From Mytilus trossulus (Eukaryota; Mollusca; Bivalvia; Mytilida; Mytilidae), in assembly GCF_036588685.1 (NCBI RefSeq), contig NC_086386.1, positions 20,356,931 to 20,420,930 of the forward strand: a stretch of DNA of 64,000 nucleotides, in the 5' to 3' direction. Both the position numbers and the translations under genes were made by a program. The first letter of the stretch is position 1. Each line of letters starts with the position of its first letter. The notes beneath the pieces were generated by a model, which did no database searches, had not been told where the DNA came from, and was given only the letters and a program-made list of their open reading frames with translations. This document shows positions 35,701 to 47,539 of this stretch, in pieces.

Positions 35701-38700
35701 CAATGATATCAAATTCCTTCGACATCTGGCGAATATTTATCTCATTATATTGACATCATACCACATCTCCTTATTTTTATATCTTAAAAGATCTTTATTT
35801 GGACTAACACGATGGACAAGTGCATACATATGTAAGTGTAAGGCTTAATCGTTAAATGGCTTGACGAGTTGTTAGTAAATTAAAGAGGGACGAACGATAC
35901 CAAAGGTACAGTCAAACTCATAAATCTTAAACAAACTGTCACACAGAAATTAGTCTACCATGACTTCATGTCAATATTAATTTCGCAGATCATAAACAAC
36001 AGGCAGAGAAAACCACAATCTAGATTCCTGACACAGACAAGACAGATAAGTACATAAGGTTTGTGGGTATCTGTCCCGTATCAAATCGAAAAACTAGCAA
36101 TCAACAATATATCGAGAAGATAACAATCATTTCTATAACATTGGGATAAGAGACGACATAGCTAATTACTAGATTTCATCTTTCAAAAATAAAGATGGTA
36201 TTTTATTATTTTCGGACAAAGCACAAGTATTTAATCGTAATAAAATAAATGCAAGAACCATAAGCAAAAAAAATCAGCAAAGATACTAAGGGGAAGCTTA
36301 CAGTGCCATTTATCGAAGAAGAGCGGTTCGCTCTACAAAATACTATAATCAGCGATGTTCGAATAATAGAAGTTAAAGCCTAAATGAAGTACGAGGTCAA
36401 AGAGTACTAACATCCAAAAATTCCCGAACGTTTGGTCAGAGACATATAATACAATTATTATATGTCTCTGGTTTGATCAAACATTTATAATGTTTGATTC
36501 CTGGGATGTAAAATTCTTAGTATTCGAACAATTCAAAGTTTTACACTAGTAATTTTGGGGTCCTTTATAGCTTTTTGTTCGATGTGAGCCAAGGCTCCGT
36601 GTTGAAGGCCGTACATTGACCTATGATGGTGTACTTTTATAAATTGTTATTTGGATGCAAAGTTGTCTCATTGGCACTCACACCACATCTTCCCATATCT
36701 ATGTATTTATCTCCGATAAAATGTTAGCCTTCAAACCTATACATTCTTTTCTTCTCTATTTGCTGTTGCTAACCATATGTCTTATAATATTATTATGTAT
36801 GTCTATGTGAGAATAAAATATATATAATGATACAAAAGTCTCGTAGATATCATTTGCAATCAAACTAAAAACGTACAATGAAAATCACGATAATAAGAAT
36901 AGCAATTAATTGTACAACATTGCCATGACAGACTATTATATTTACATGATAGAGAATGAGAAAATTATATTTCACTTTTCGACAATAAAAAAGATGAATG
37001 TACTTTTAAATATATACATATTAACATGAAATAAATATAGAATATCATAATATGGTTTCAAAGCGATTTAACGATAAGCGTGTAGGGCTTATACATTATG
37101 GACTATTTTTTTATTCTATTTGATGTTAGTTTTCAATTCAATAATAAAAAAATATATCCAATGGAATTTTCCCAGTTAATTGTGTGGTTTCATTTCTTGA
37201 TTAAAAATGAAAAAAAGTTGTCAATAGATTAAAATTAAATATTGTTTTGAAAATTTTATGAAAATAGAAAAATCTATTATAATCAAAGTGTTAGATATCT
37301 CCCTAAATTCTGTACACAAAAAGTATTATTTAATTATTTTGATGAATGACCAATTTTCTACAGATTTATTACCTTGGTTGCCTACTTCACATTAAAAGCA
37401 CAATTATGTGTTAGCCCAACGATATACTATCAGTCAATACTATAACAATAAGAATGAATTACAATATAAACAAATCATGAAAACTGCAAAGTTAAGAATA
37501 AGAATGATAACATTAGTGAAATGAATGTAGTAGTCAAGACATCTATATATTTAGTTTTAAGTTAACATTTTTAAATGATTTTTTTTAAAATATATAAATA
37601 TCTTGACTTTTTGGAAATAAATAAATGTTAAAAGCAGTGCTGGTTCTAGAGTGTCTACATTACCATGGTGGAATCACTCATAGATGCCATATCAGATATG
37701 AATATCTGAACTTCACTGACCACGGGACCACCTATAACCAAGAAAATGTGGAGCATTTACTAAACTAACAAAATATAAGCTATAAATATATATTAGATAT
37801 CAAACAACTCTTTTGTCATAAGCAATTAAAGACAGCATTTATAAGCACTGGTGACTACTCCTTTCTGGTGGGAAGTTCACTATGTGAAAACGATCTTACC
37901 ATTGTAGCTTCACTGATAGATGCGATGCTAGATATATATATCTGTACTTCATCATTCACCGGACCATCTGCAACAAAATCTTTCAATTTTTAAAAGTGAC
38001 TGTGTGTCTTTAAAAAATGGTGATACATGTAACAGATATTACAGGAACATTTCACCATTTACAATTTAAAACTTTAAAGGGACTTGCGTTCATATCAGAA
38101 GGTGATTGCATTATTAGGCTGATGTTCTAAGATAACAAAGATACATAAAATTGTATATGTGCTACATGTATAAGCAAGAGACTTGTATAGGAAGTAAATT
38201 CCAACATTCAGCATTTAAGTCTTTTCCTATAAGACTCTTTGAAAATGTGACATTTTTGTTTATCAATAAATCAAACATAAACAAATAATGTCGGAATTAA
38301 ATTTTCACTTTCCTTAGCTTGTGGTATATACTGGTAAAATTTTGATATTTTGCCATTTTACCGCTTCAAAATTTGTACATGTAACGTCGTTCAATAAAAA
38401 TATTCGCTAAAAATTAATTGCATTACAATTTTGCATATAAATGGGCTGTTATTTCAATCAAGTTGCATGGTTTAGCTTAACATAATAGCAATGGCTACAA
38501 GGCGAAGTAGTCTTTTAACATTTTCTACAAAATCTGCGGTGACATTTGTTAAAGTGAGTTACAGAAACTGTGGTACTTCCAAAATATAATGTTTTTTTTA
38601 TCAAACAAAATCGTCTACAACTTGATATTGAGATTTTACTTCTCTTCGATGAACCAGTTCAATAGTTTCTGTCCATGAACTCGCGAAACTCAAATGAACT

Positions 38701-41337
38701 GATTTTATTTGAATTTCACGTATAATGTTAAACAAGAAGATGTGGTACACCTTTAAGACAACTCTCCACAAGTTTGTTTAAGGTGAAATTCAAGTCAAGT
38801 CCATAGGATTTGCATGGGAAGTCAGGAAAATACATGTATAGCAAGTATATGCATGTACCAACACAATTACTGTTGGTAATTTAAGTTTTCAAATTTGAAA
38901 TCATTACTCGTCATTATTTTCGTAGACAAAATAATTCCTTTACTTTTATGGGCAACTATCGTTAGGATTTTATAGCCTATTTAATAGCCCTACTGATTAT
39001 TAACTTCGAGAAATATACCATGCTAATAGAAACTACAAAGCTTCGCAAATTTAAAATAATTGCTTTAAGAAATTGATTTGATGTAAAGTTCTTTTGGTCT
39101 TGCTTTGATCATACTTCCGTATTACGTAAGACAATTAGTTTACAGCTTAATGACGCTGTTAAATAAAGGAACATTATGATAGCAGTTTAACGTACATAAC
39201 TATTTGTATAATAACCACTAAATTCAATTTATTCGATCAACTTTAACAATTGCTCTTTTTAGTTAAAATTTAGTTACTGTTAAATAAATTAATATTGATA
39301 CAAAAACCTAATAAAACCAGAAAGTATTTATAATACTTTAGAAATTTGCTATTTGTTTTACAGTATTGATGTTAGAATATAAGTTCAGTGTGAAACATTG
39401 ACAATCAAAAATTCAATTTGTATTAAAAGATTCGTTCAAAAGAAGAAATACTAGGGCGTAGAAACAACACAGAGAATATGGCAAAACTAATCAACACAAA
39501 AGCATATCCTAAAAAGTTACAGTTACATATTATATATAAACAAGAGGACGATTAAAACGTTCATTAATGAAGCTAAAGATTGAACATATTTTCGAATTAG
39601 ACAACAAAGTCAGCTTAAAATCTGATGGGAGATGCGTATCCAATAAAGTAAAGGATAATATCTTTCGTAAATTGTTGAAAGCAAAAATTTCCTTGAATAA
39701 CTTTCACGTTTAAAAGCGTTAATCAAACATTAATTCATATTTCCGAAGAAAAAAGCTTAAATAACTTATATGTCATAATAAAAAATTATCGGCACAAAAT
39801 AGAAAATAATTCAGAAAAGGTCCTAATATAAGAACAATACCTCTAGCATTAAGTACCTAAAATGGTTTCTAGCACGTTGTTCCTGATCAAGACTGTTTTA
39901 CCTATCATAAATAGCTTTCAAAATAATATTAAAAAAACTTATAAATTGTAAGTATTAGAGCAATATTTTCTATAATGAATGATCCCATGGTTTTGACCTG
40001 GCTTTATTTTTTGTAGATCTTGTATTAGGGATCATTTTCTTCTAGTCTATTGCAGTTTTCAAGACAATAAACGAATACTGTGGATTAATTTATTTCCGTT
40101 GGTATCAATTTTGTTTGAATGAAGAAAACTTAAATTTTCGTGGACATTTATTTCTTGTCTATCTCTGCATATAAAGCCTATATAAAATATATAATTTATT
40201 GGACAAACCTCTTTACGGAAAATATTATTGCAAATTATAGGAGGTATTTCTTATCAATCTGAACATGTTGCCCTTAACAAATCTCCTCTCTCTATTATGG
40301 GTTTCAGGATTCAAGGCAATAATAATGTTCTATTTTTAATCAGTGGCTGGAACAAAAACGCAAATTGTATACAAGATACCATCAGGATCATTCAGTAAAA
40401 GTTTGGTTACGATTACATTTTTTGTTCATTTGTCGTTTGTGAGAGGATTGTTGTAAAAGTTTACGACAATAATGATAATCGCTAGCTAGATGACCTAAAA
40501 AAATTACGTCGATGTTGTACGCGGATAGAAATTATTCATTTTCGTTCTGATTAGTTGCCCTTGCAAATATTGTATTCAATCTTCCGCTGCATTCAATAAA
40601 AACTTTTAAAAGAATCAATTATCATCAGTATTCTCTTGTATATTTATACCATAAACTGTACTAATGAACTACATACCTTGAAAAAATGCTGGTGTTAGTT
40701 TTGGGTCATAGCCATCAAATAAAGTCCCAAGAACATATTCTCTGAAATTGGAATACAATTTGAAATAAAAGATCGATTATGAGGCTTTCTTAGATATATG
40801 TTTCCACAAACTTTACAGTATATTTATGTATCAATTTTACAATATTTTTGTTTATCTCAACTGCATATCCCATTTCAACCTGATTCTTTTTTTAATGTAT
40901 TCATGTTAATTTTCTTTCTTAATATGTAGTCATTGTCAAAGATATGCAAGCGCCATTTCTTTTTGTACGCTAATTATACAAAAAACAATTGATCAATTAA
41001 TCACAAGGAATATCAATATTGTGTTTATAGAGGTGTTGGTAATGTCAATTCAGGATTTGAAAGGAAGCAGATGAAGCAAAAAAATCAGTAAATTGAAAAT
41101 TTACGACAAGCCGTGCTAGATTTTGACACCAAAAGAAAAAAACCCACAAAATAATCCACCGAAAAAATGTAACCCACATCCCCTAAAAAAAACCACCAAA
41201 AAACACACAACGAAACTAACACAAAGTTTAAAGGTCAGATAAACACTTTGAGAAGAAAGGGACTTGTCTTACCTTGTATTATTGTCAGATGCTATAACAG
41301 CGATGATTGTTGATAGTATCAATACAATTGCAAACAT
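26547..41337 (-). CDS. Gene B: Cys-loop ligand-gated chloride channel subunit, paralogue of gene A, with alternative exon 3
   Basis: Paralogue of gene A with the same role and fold. Coding exons are 41337-41273, 40741-40677, exon 3 as 37967-37900 or 37731-37664, 33634-33408, 31962-31880, 28688-28557, 27719-27346 and 26753-26547. With one exon 3 they sum to 1221 bp (406 residues plus TGA) and every phase closes. Seen: signal peptide (about 1-17), NNT sequon, Cys-loop C149-C163, loop C pair C207-C218, PAR at 259-261, TM1 about 230-252, TM2 258-280, TM3 291-315, TM4 about 379-400. Over 88 residues from TM1 through TM3 I count 65 identical to gene A. Differences include Gln where gene A has the second loop B Tyr (ESYGQST), and a longer TM3-TM4 loop with Cys clusters. 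A TGA sits three codons before the start ATG. Ligand unknown. Confidence 0.93.
26779..26952 (+). repeat. Dispersed repeat in gene B intron 7, abutting the exon 8 acceptor
   Basis: Second copy of the 8290-8490 repeat. Its edge touches the TACTAAT branch-site-like motif (minus strand, 26774-26780) that serves exon 8. Confidence 0.65.
27098..27165 (+). repeat. Small retroelement fragment in gene B intron 7
   Basis: atgagcaacatgacgggcgc followed by aagtggaataggatttt and cgtaccct matches the junction between coding remnant and tail of the 15966-16466 element. Confidence 0.5.
27346..27719 (-). CDS. Gene B exon 7 (loop C end, TM1, TM2, TM3)
   Basis: 374 bp after acceptor gttcttctttcag, ending CCG before gtacgt in phase 0. 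It reads [20 protein letters not shown] (TM1), [39 protein letters not shown] (TM3), then a basic loop start with ARVQQRRQT. Confidence 0.92.
28557..28688 (-). CDS. Gene B exon 6 (loops B, F and C)
   Basis: 132 bp as in gene A. Acceptor atattttaaag, donor gtacgt. A second in-frame-looking gt (gtaagg) lies 4 bp on, but the gtacgt site matches the gene A boundary and the phase of exon 7. It carries [15 protein letters not shown], then [13 protein letters not shown] and the first loop C Cys. Confidence 0.9.
28758..29138. repeat. Intronic direct repeat, copy 1 (gene B intron 5)
   Basis: About 380 bp repeated at 31303-31682 in the same orientation with few differences (for example shared ggtttttaccgtatg, ttggatattctcccttgtta, cattttgttttgcactcatc). 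It starts 70 bp upstream of exon 6. The exon itself is not duplicated. Confidence 0.85.
29139..31302. other. Spacer between the two intronic repeats (gene B intron 5)
   Basis: Contains the dispersed repeat of the gacgaaacgcgcgtctgg type at 30385-30535. The stretch 29390-29850 looks like a further interspersed repeat by composition. No coding exon found. Confidence 0.4.
31303..31682. repeat. Intronic direct repeat, copy 2 (gene B intron 5)
   Basis: Partner of 28758-29138, 2.5 kb away. It ends about 200 bp before the Cys-loop exon. Confidence 0.85.
31880..31962 (-). CDS. Gene B exon 5 (Cys-loop), 83 bp
   Basis: Acceptor tttcattgtag, donor gtaagtat. It encodes [20 protein letters not shown] and then the second Cys, 13 residues between cysteines. 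It ends MES plus the first base of Tyr. Confidence 0.92.
33408..33634 (-). CDS. Gene B exon 4 (ligand-binding domain, loops D, A and E)
   Basis: 227 bp, identical in length and phase to gene A exon 4. Acceptor cttattacag, donor gtaaag. It begins [12 protein letters not shown] with the loop D Arg, then [12 protein letters not shown] (loop A) and [19 protein letters not shown], ending YSL plus split Arg. Confidence 0.92.
34151..34209. repeat. Two-unit tandem repeat of 29-30 bp
   Basis: The unit gcattttttggatcgatttt-cagttattt occurs twice in a row, in gene B intron 3. Confidence 0.8.
34780..35130 (-). repeat. Dispersed repeat, reverse copy, gene B intron 3
   Basis: Carries gaagatgtggcatgattgcc, aaccgtacggcctacaacaa and tttacaggctcctgac. 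Read in reverse it matches 48380-48515 and 61490-61745. Related reverse copies lie at 41985-42340 and 50395-50720. Confidence 0.7.
35884..35945 (-). mobile_element. Short 3'-end copy of the 15966 retroelement
   Basis: On the minus strand it ends agtttgactgtacctttggt and cgtccctc, matching the 3' tail of the 15966-16466 element without any coding part. It lies in gene B intron 3. Confidence 0.6.
36437..36470. repeat. Perfect 15-bp inverted repeat with 4-base loop
   Basis: CAGAGACATATAATA, loop caat, then TATTATATGTCTCTG. It lies in gene B intron 3, near the dispersed repeat that begins at 36536. Confidence 0.85.
36536..36705 (+). repeat. Dispersed repeat in gene B intron 3
   Basis: gttttacactagtaattttg through gtacattgacctatgatggt and gttgtctcattggcactcac; second copy of the repeat at 20980-21145. 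Confidence 0.7.
37664..37731 (-). CDS. Gene B alternative exon 3, proximal version (3b)
   Basis: 68 bp, 168 bp downstream of the distal version. Acceptor cttggttatag, donor gtaatg (weaker at +5/+6 than gtaagt). It encodes [20 protein letters not shown] and ends Thr-Met. Of 22 whole codons, 14 residues equal those of 3a. No stop or frame damage, so it does not look like a decayed exon. Confidence 0.85.
37900..37967 (-). CDS. Gene B alternative exon 3, distal version (3a)
   Basis: 68 bp. Acceptor gattttgttgcag, donor gtaagatc. It encodes [20 protein letters not shown] and ends Thr-Met. Same length and phase as the proximal version and as gene A exon 3. It supplies the beta-1 / loop G segment on the complementary face of the binding site. 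Confidence 0.88.
37968..40676. other. Gene B intron 2, nothing recognised
   Basis: 2.7 kb of AT-rich DNA between exons 2 and 3. Searched by eye for another copy of the 68-bp exon 3 and none was found. A short fragment of the gaagatgtggtacacc-type repeat occurs near 38738. Confidence 0.4.
40677..40741 (-). CDS. Gene B exon 2 (N-terminal helix)
   Basis: 65 bp, same length and phase as gene A exon 2. Acceptor ccaatttcag, donor gtatgtag. It encodes [20 protein letters not shown] and Gln plus G. That G makes Asp with the distal exon 3 or Gly with the proximal one. Confidence 0.87.
41273..41337 (-). CDS. Gene B exon 1 (start codon, signal peptide)
   Basis: 65 bp encoding [17 protein letters not shown] and then DNNT, a hydrophobic signal peptide followed by a glycosylation sequon. 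It ends AG before gtaagac and joins A of exon 2 to give Arg, as in gene A. Confidence 0.85.
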
Positions 41338-41420
41338 GATAAAATCTCAATTAGTATGTCGTCGATCAATAACCAGTACTGAATATATAAAAAACCAAAA
41401 TATAAATATTTTTGTATTAA

Positions 41421-41486
41421 ATATTCAGTGCATTCTTTGCAAATATTTAGGGCATTCTTTACAAATATTTAGTGCATATTTTACAA
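41421..41486. repeat. Three 22-bp repeats just upstream of the gene B start codon
   Basis: atattcagtgcattctttgcaa and two near copies stand head to tail with a period of exactly 22 bp, starting 84 bp upstream of the gene B ATG. They lie in the 5' UTR or proximal promoter. A regulatory role is only a possibility. Confidence 0.75.
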
Positions 41487-44400
41487 ATAGACATACATAC
41501 AACCCGAGTAGATATACGTTGCCACTTATCATTTATACACTGAAAGTTTAAAAAAAATATATATCACCTCCTATATATATGTATATGAAATAACCATTGC
41601 ATTCTTTAAAAATCCACATAAATGCATCACAAGTAGAATTATAAAATCATAATTACACTGAAAACTTTAGATTTTAACTAGTATTTACCATGTTTATATA
41701 TGAAGTTTTAATCAATATTTCGATATAAAAGTAATAAGAATTCGAGATTTCAAAATAAAAGTAAATTCACATGTACACATTATAGAGGCAGTCAAACATT
41801 CAAAGCTACATCTGCATATTGACCTTTCTATAATTATGTCCTTTCATCTAATTTTTAATTGCACTTTTGATAGATTCGACTATCAATATTTCTACAATGA
41901 TGTTTTATAAGTTTAATTCTTAAGAATAAATATAAAAAAAAACTATGAATGTATGAACACGAGTAATTTACAAACCAAATACATAACATAAAAAGAAGAC
42001 GATGCGGGATTATTGCCAAATGCGACAACTCACCACCAAGGGCCCATAGACCACAAATAATGTACCAGATATACTTTATTTTTGTCAGTAAACGGTATAT
42101 ATTAATGAGTAAAACATAAATCGTATAGAAAAGTATTAACGACATCGACATGGAAATGTCAAATTCAATTGCATACCTTTAACATTTATGTACTAAACAA
42201 TAAACTAATGCCACATAATATAAACAGCAACAAACGACAACCACTGAATTTCAGGCTACTAGTTTGGGATAAGCACATACAGAGTGCGAAAGGTTAAACA
42301 TTTTTCGGGCACTCAACCCTCTCAATATTACATAACAGTGGTGTAATCGCACAACATGTATTGTAAAAACACTTGCAAAGGATTTATTCATGAGATCGAC
42401 GCAAAGCAAAAATCCCCCTACCCCATATAAAAACCACACAAAAAGGACACAAAAAACAGATATGAGAAGATTATTAGTTACTGAAAAGTAGTTCAGAGCT
42501 AATATCAACTAATAAAAGAGAGTCGGATTCGTAACATATAAGTTCAACAGGTAACAATTCGCATCAAGATATGTTACACTTCCGGAAAAAGTATTCCAAG
42601 CCCAATACTTGTACTTCTCATACAAGCCAAGTGCTTAAATCAGAATCAGCAAATGTTAAGTTTATGGTAAATTACAGAAATAAAAAAGAATGTCCAATAT
42701 TTTAAAGGAGTATTAGATAACAAACGAAACGATAAAAGATATATTTAATGATAAATTATTTAAGTTAATTAATATTCTTCATACGATCAACTTGAAAGTA
42801 TGTTCAGTATCGACAGTTTCTCTGAAAAACTTAAACCGAAGAAGTGAAATAAAGCCTTTTGTCTTACCACTTTTACGTACTAGTTGTTTTAAAGATTTTA
42901 TCCAATAATTTAAAAGACAATCATATTCTACTCACAATAAGTCTCCATAAAGAAATATGATTTCATTATTATAGTTAGACGCATTTATATATATATATAT
43001 ATATTACCATAACTATATACAACAGACAGAGTTGATGGATAGTATAGTATGACGGAAATGAAATTCCTAATGATTTTATAAACCAGTAGTTTAGCTTATT
43101 GATTGAAAAACGAGAGTCCACTAATCACATATAGGTTATGGTACAATGCATAATACTGACATATATCACAAAGTACCTTTAAATGTTTAAATTAACATAC
43201 AGAGTTTCACAGCTATACATGATACTGGTAAACAAATAAAACTAAACAGGGCAACTGAAAGTAACGGTGCTAATTAATAGACGTTTTGTATAAAATCTAT
43301 TTACATAAATACAAGAAAGAAATATCGAAATGAATACGCTGTTGTTTGTCATAATCTTTCTACTAATTATGCTATCATGATAAAATTGAATACTTTACTA
43401 AATAAACGAAGTTGAAATGAAAGGCCAACTTATAGGACTAGAGACTTAGAAGGAAGGAAGCATTGAATTTGTTCGCTCTGTATGTTCTTATCCTTTACAA
43501 TAATCACTAGTTTAGACAAAACGTGTAAATATCAAAACAATACAAATATCGACAAAAACATTTTTAATCCAACTTTAGAACTCTTATACTCTATTTTGTA
43601 GAAATTTTATATAATAAAAAAAACCCGTATAGACGTTTTTGTTCGAGTGAGTGAAGAGCATCCATTCTTTTGAAGATGAGGTGTTTATAACAAGATAAAC
43701 CAAGTATTAAGACGGTATATACTTTAACAGTATCGGTAATTCAAACTGTGATGCTGAACAATTAGCCCAATGGGTTCTAACAAAGAGAGAGTATCTTATA
43801 AAAATAAAAACCATAAGTGAAAAACAGAGACCATGACAAAAAAGGAAACAAAAAAGGTAAAAAAATATGTCAAAACAATAACAACAATACAACGAATGGA
43901 TTTAATACAAAAGTAGTTCTACGTGATAATTCATAAAATGAACTGTTTCGAAAAACGGTAGTGTTAACATAACTGTTCGATCAAGATTGAAGCAAGTGCA
44001 TGTATCAGTAGCGTGTTTTTTTTACAAGTAGAACTTTATTTGAATTCACGTAATCGGTTCGATGACTACAGTTTATTTCTACGAAGTTTGTATAAATAAC
44101 GGTTCTCAGTTACGTGCCAGTCTTTGTTAGAATCAGGCAATTTATGTGAAAATTAAAACATGATTAGAAAAAACCCACCGAGCAAATCATGCTATTTAAT
44201 ACTAACCATCATCCTGAATTAAAAAGTATTAATCTTTCGTTTGTGTGTGTCTGGTAATATCAAATAACTTGGTTAGAAAATTGGTTAGAATGATAGCAAA
44301 TTGTAGAGTTATCTCCCCTTATTCGTTAATTTCTAGTGCATTTCAACCAAATTGTATCTTTTGTTACCAGAACAGAAAATGGAAATGAATGTTATTTTTG

Positions 44401-44539
44401 TGCTAAACTACTTATTATGAACTGAAATCAATGTCAAGTTGGGTGGGTTTTTTTTGTCATGTTTTCACCACTGCCTGATTCTTAGGCAGACTGGCACTTA
44501 AAAGACAAGCTTTACCAAATCCCCAATTTCAATTTGAAA

Positions 44540-45005
44540 CTATACATTTAGCTCATCGGAAGGTATCAAGACCTTGTTGATATATATTTCGGGGCAACTT
44601 CACAAATAATTCAAGATGGTCTTGATGTATAGATTCCCGTGTTATATACACCACTGGGCCGATGCCACTGCTGGTGGACGTTTCGTCCCCGAGGGTATCA
44701 CCAGCCCAGTAGTCAGCACTTCGGTGTTGACATGAATATCAATTATATGGTCATTTTTATAAATTTTCTGTTACAAAACTTTGAATTTTCGAAAAACTAA
44801 GGATTTTCTTACGCCCAGGAGTAGATTACCTTAGCCGTATTTGGCATAACCTTTTTGAATTTTTGGGTCCTCAATGCTCTTCAACTTTGTATTTGTTTGG
44901 CCTTTTAAATGTTTTGATCTGAGCGTCACTGATGAGTCTTATGTAGACGAAACGCGTGTCTGGCGTATTAAATTATAATCCTGGTACCTTTGATAACTAA
45001 TTATA
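44540..45005 (+). repeat. Long copy of the gacgaaacgcg(c/t)gtctgg dispersed repeat
   Basis: Contains caccactgggccgatgccac, gggtatcaccagcccagtag, cacttcggtgttgacatgaa, tcaatgctcttcaactttgt and gacgaaacgcgtgtctggcg. It is the fullest copy of this element in the window and homologous in reverse to 10935-11290. Confidence 0.65.
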
Positions 45006-45787
45006 TTGTTCTTTCGTTTGTCTTTGTTATATTATTAATATTGTTTTTACTGTTTGGTACGCTTTCTGTGATATCTATTTGACAGGGCTCGGTACTTATA
45101 TATCCCGTCAATGTGTTAGTTTTATCTTTCATTTTGGCTGGTGAGTTTTGTATGTGCGACTCTGTGTTTCTTTGGTACATATGACGCGGCTCTGTACTTT
45201 TAAAGATCTCGCCAATATGTTATTGTTCTAATATGTGCCATTATGTTTTTATTCTTTTATAAAATTGGAAATGTACACTTTAAACGATATTTGTTTTTTT
45301 ACTCATGTAGGGATATTAACCATAGTTGGATTCTTACTAAATACAAAGAACTTCTAGATAAGTTTCAATCTCTGTTTGTTTCTTAAATAAGTTATAACAT
45401 ACTTTTGATTTTTTAACCGTGTATACCACTATTCCCCATGTGAAATTATATATTTCTTTTAAAAACATTGAACAGCAAACTATTTTTCTATTTCTTCGTA
45501 TGTGACGTTTACATTTTATTGTGCGAAAACACACGAGGCAATGTATGTGATTTCGGTATTTGATATTCGTTTTTTCTGTTACATATTTGTTTGTGATTGT
45601 GACACAGTGATGACTTCCGTAACCATATTTTTAATATTTTACCTATAACGTCTGTTTTTTGTCACGCATCGACTATGAATGTCAGTGCGAAACATAACGT
45701 AACGACTGAAGAGATTATCTAGCTTCCCAAATGTGATCCAGTTGTTTTTTAATCAAGAGATTTTAATGGTGAAGTAATACTCATCAT

Positions 45788-45935
45788 TTCGTAAATATTA
45801 CGGACGCCATCACGAGTTGGTTGACCGTTGTAGAATATACGTTATACAGATGATATCGAATATGTTCCTTATGTCATTACAACAATCCCTTTCACTTTTC
45901 ACGAATGTGAGCAACACGACGGGTGCCCATTCGTT
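45788..45935 (+). pseudogene. Fragment of the same reverse-transcriptase C-terminal region
   Basis: The plus strand reads RKYYGRHHELVDRC and then IQMISNMFL, matching KFYGRHHELVDRYG ... SQMISDMFL of the 15966-16466 remnant. It runs into tgagcaacacgacgggtgcc. It is cut at both ends, and is absent from the matching position of the downstream duplicate. Confidence 0.65.
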
Positions 45936-47539
45936 TCAGATGATTTGTCATTTGATTTGCCATTTGATCGAGGACTCTCCGTTTTAAAATTTCCTTGGAA
46001 ATCAGTATTTATGTGATTTTACTATGTAGAAAGCCTCCACAAATATTGCTGTTTCGTTTTTAGGTTATAAAAATCAGGATATGAACCTTGTGTTAATAAA
46101 TTCCATAAAGACCACTTACACTTTCACCTTGACAATTATCCGGATTAAATTAACAGGTGTAGTATGAAAATGACATAAAAGTTATATACCTTAAATTCAA
46201 ATATTTAAAGGTCGCTTTTGAAAAGAGCATATAATTCTTATTTCTATATGGTATGTTTTCATACATGTACACATGTGCATTCGTGAGTATTGAAGCGTTG
46301 GATAATATCTAAACAACTCTTTTATATTATTCAATTTACCATTTTTTATTGAAATTATCAATTATCCAGTTTTAATGACCCATGCCAGGACGTTTTTGAC
46401 AATGATACTTTGCTTTTTATACAATTAAAATTAATGTTTTCATTTGACGTAGTAAACAACCTAAAGACAGTTACTATGATAATAATGCTATAAACATCAG
46501 TTCATATTTAATTATTGCTAAAAGAAAAAAACTAAATACCGAAAACAAGATAAAACAAACTCAACTACAAAAGTTTATTATTTTTCTTTTTCTTATGTCA
46601 ATTACTGAATTGAAATTAAAAACTCTGAATAAGTAAATGAATTTACAGAATGAATAAAGATTTGAATTACTTGATAGATTTGATAAAAACAACCTTGTAC
46701 TAACAAAATATTTCAAAGGATATTCAAATTATCATTTAATTAGGAAGCACAAAGACATCAATAATCAAAAGATAAATTGGGGTAACATAAAATGTTTTTA
46801 CAATAGACTGGTGAACTTATAAACAGCTTTCACAATACATTCAGCCTAATACAGAGTTCCAAACAATAACACAAAAGGTATAGTTATAAGCCTTCAACAA
46901 TATATACATTGGCTAGTACACAGTTTTTCATCAAAAGCTTAAACACAGCTTTTAACATTTACAAGAATGGCAGACAATTGCAAAAAAAAAACCAGATTCC
47001 GACAAAATTCAGATGTCCGAAAGCACCGTTTTAAACTATATACTAGTGTAATTATACACAAAATTAAACAATTCACAGACAAACACTAATACACAGTATC
47101 CACAATCTGAGAGGTTGAATCATGTACAGTTTTTACAAACTGAAAGGTGATCAAATATACAGCATTCAAAAATCGCAAGGTGGACAAATATGTGTTAGAC
47201 ATTTTATAAAATACAAAGCTTTTAACCATTAACAGTTGAACAAATACACAGAATCTAACAAAATATAGGCGGTCAAATACACAGCTTTCAACAATTGATA
47301 GGTCACAAAAATCAAAGTTTCCAACAATAGACAGTCGAACAAATACACATATTTGAATTAAATGACTGGCTGTACATGTATCCTACACAAAATTAAAAAA
47401 AAAACAGGTAAACAAACACACAACTGTAAACAATATACAGGTTGACAGAAAATATAGTTTTTAATTAAAACAGGTGAACAAATTTACAGATATTAACAAT
47501 TGACAGGAGGGCAATTACTCAGCTTTAAAAACAAGTGAA

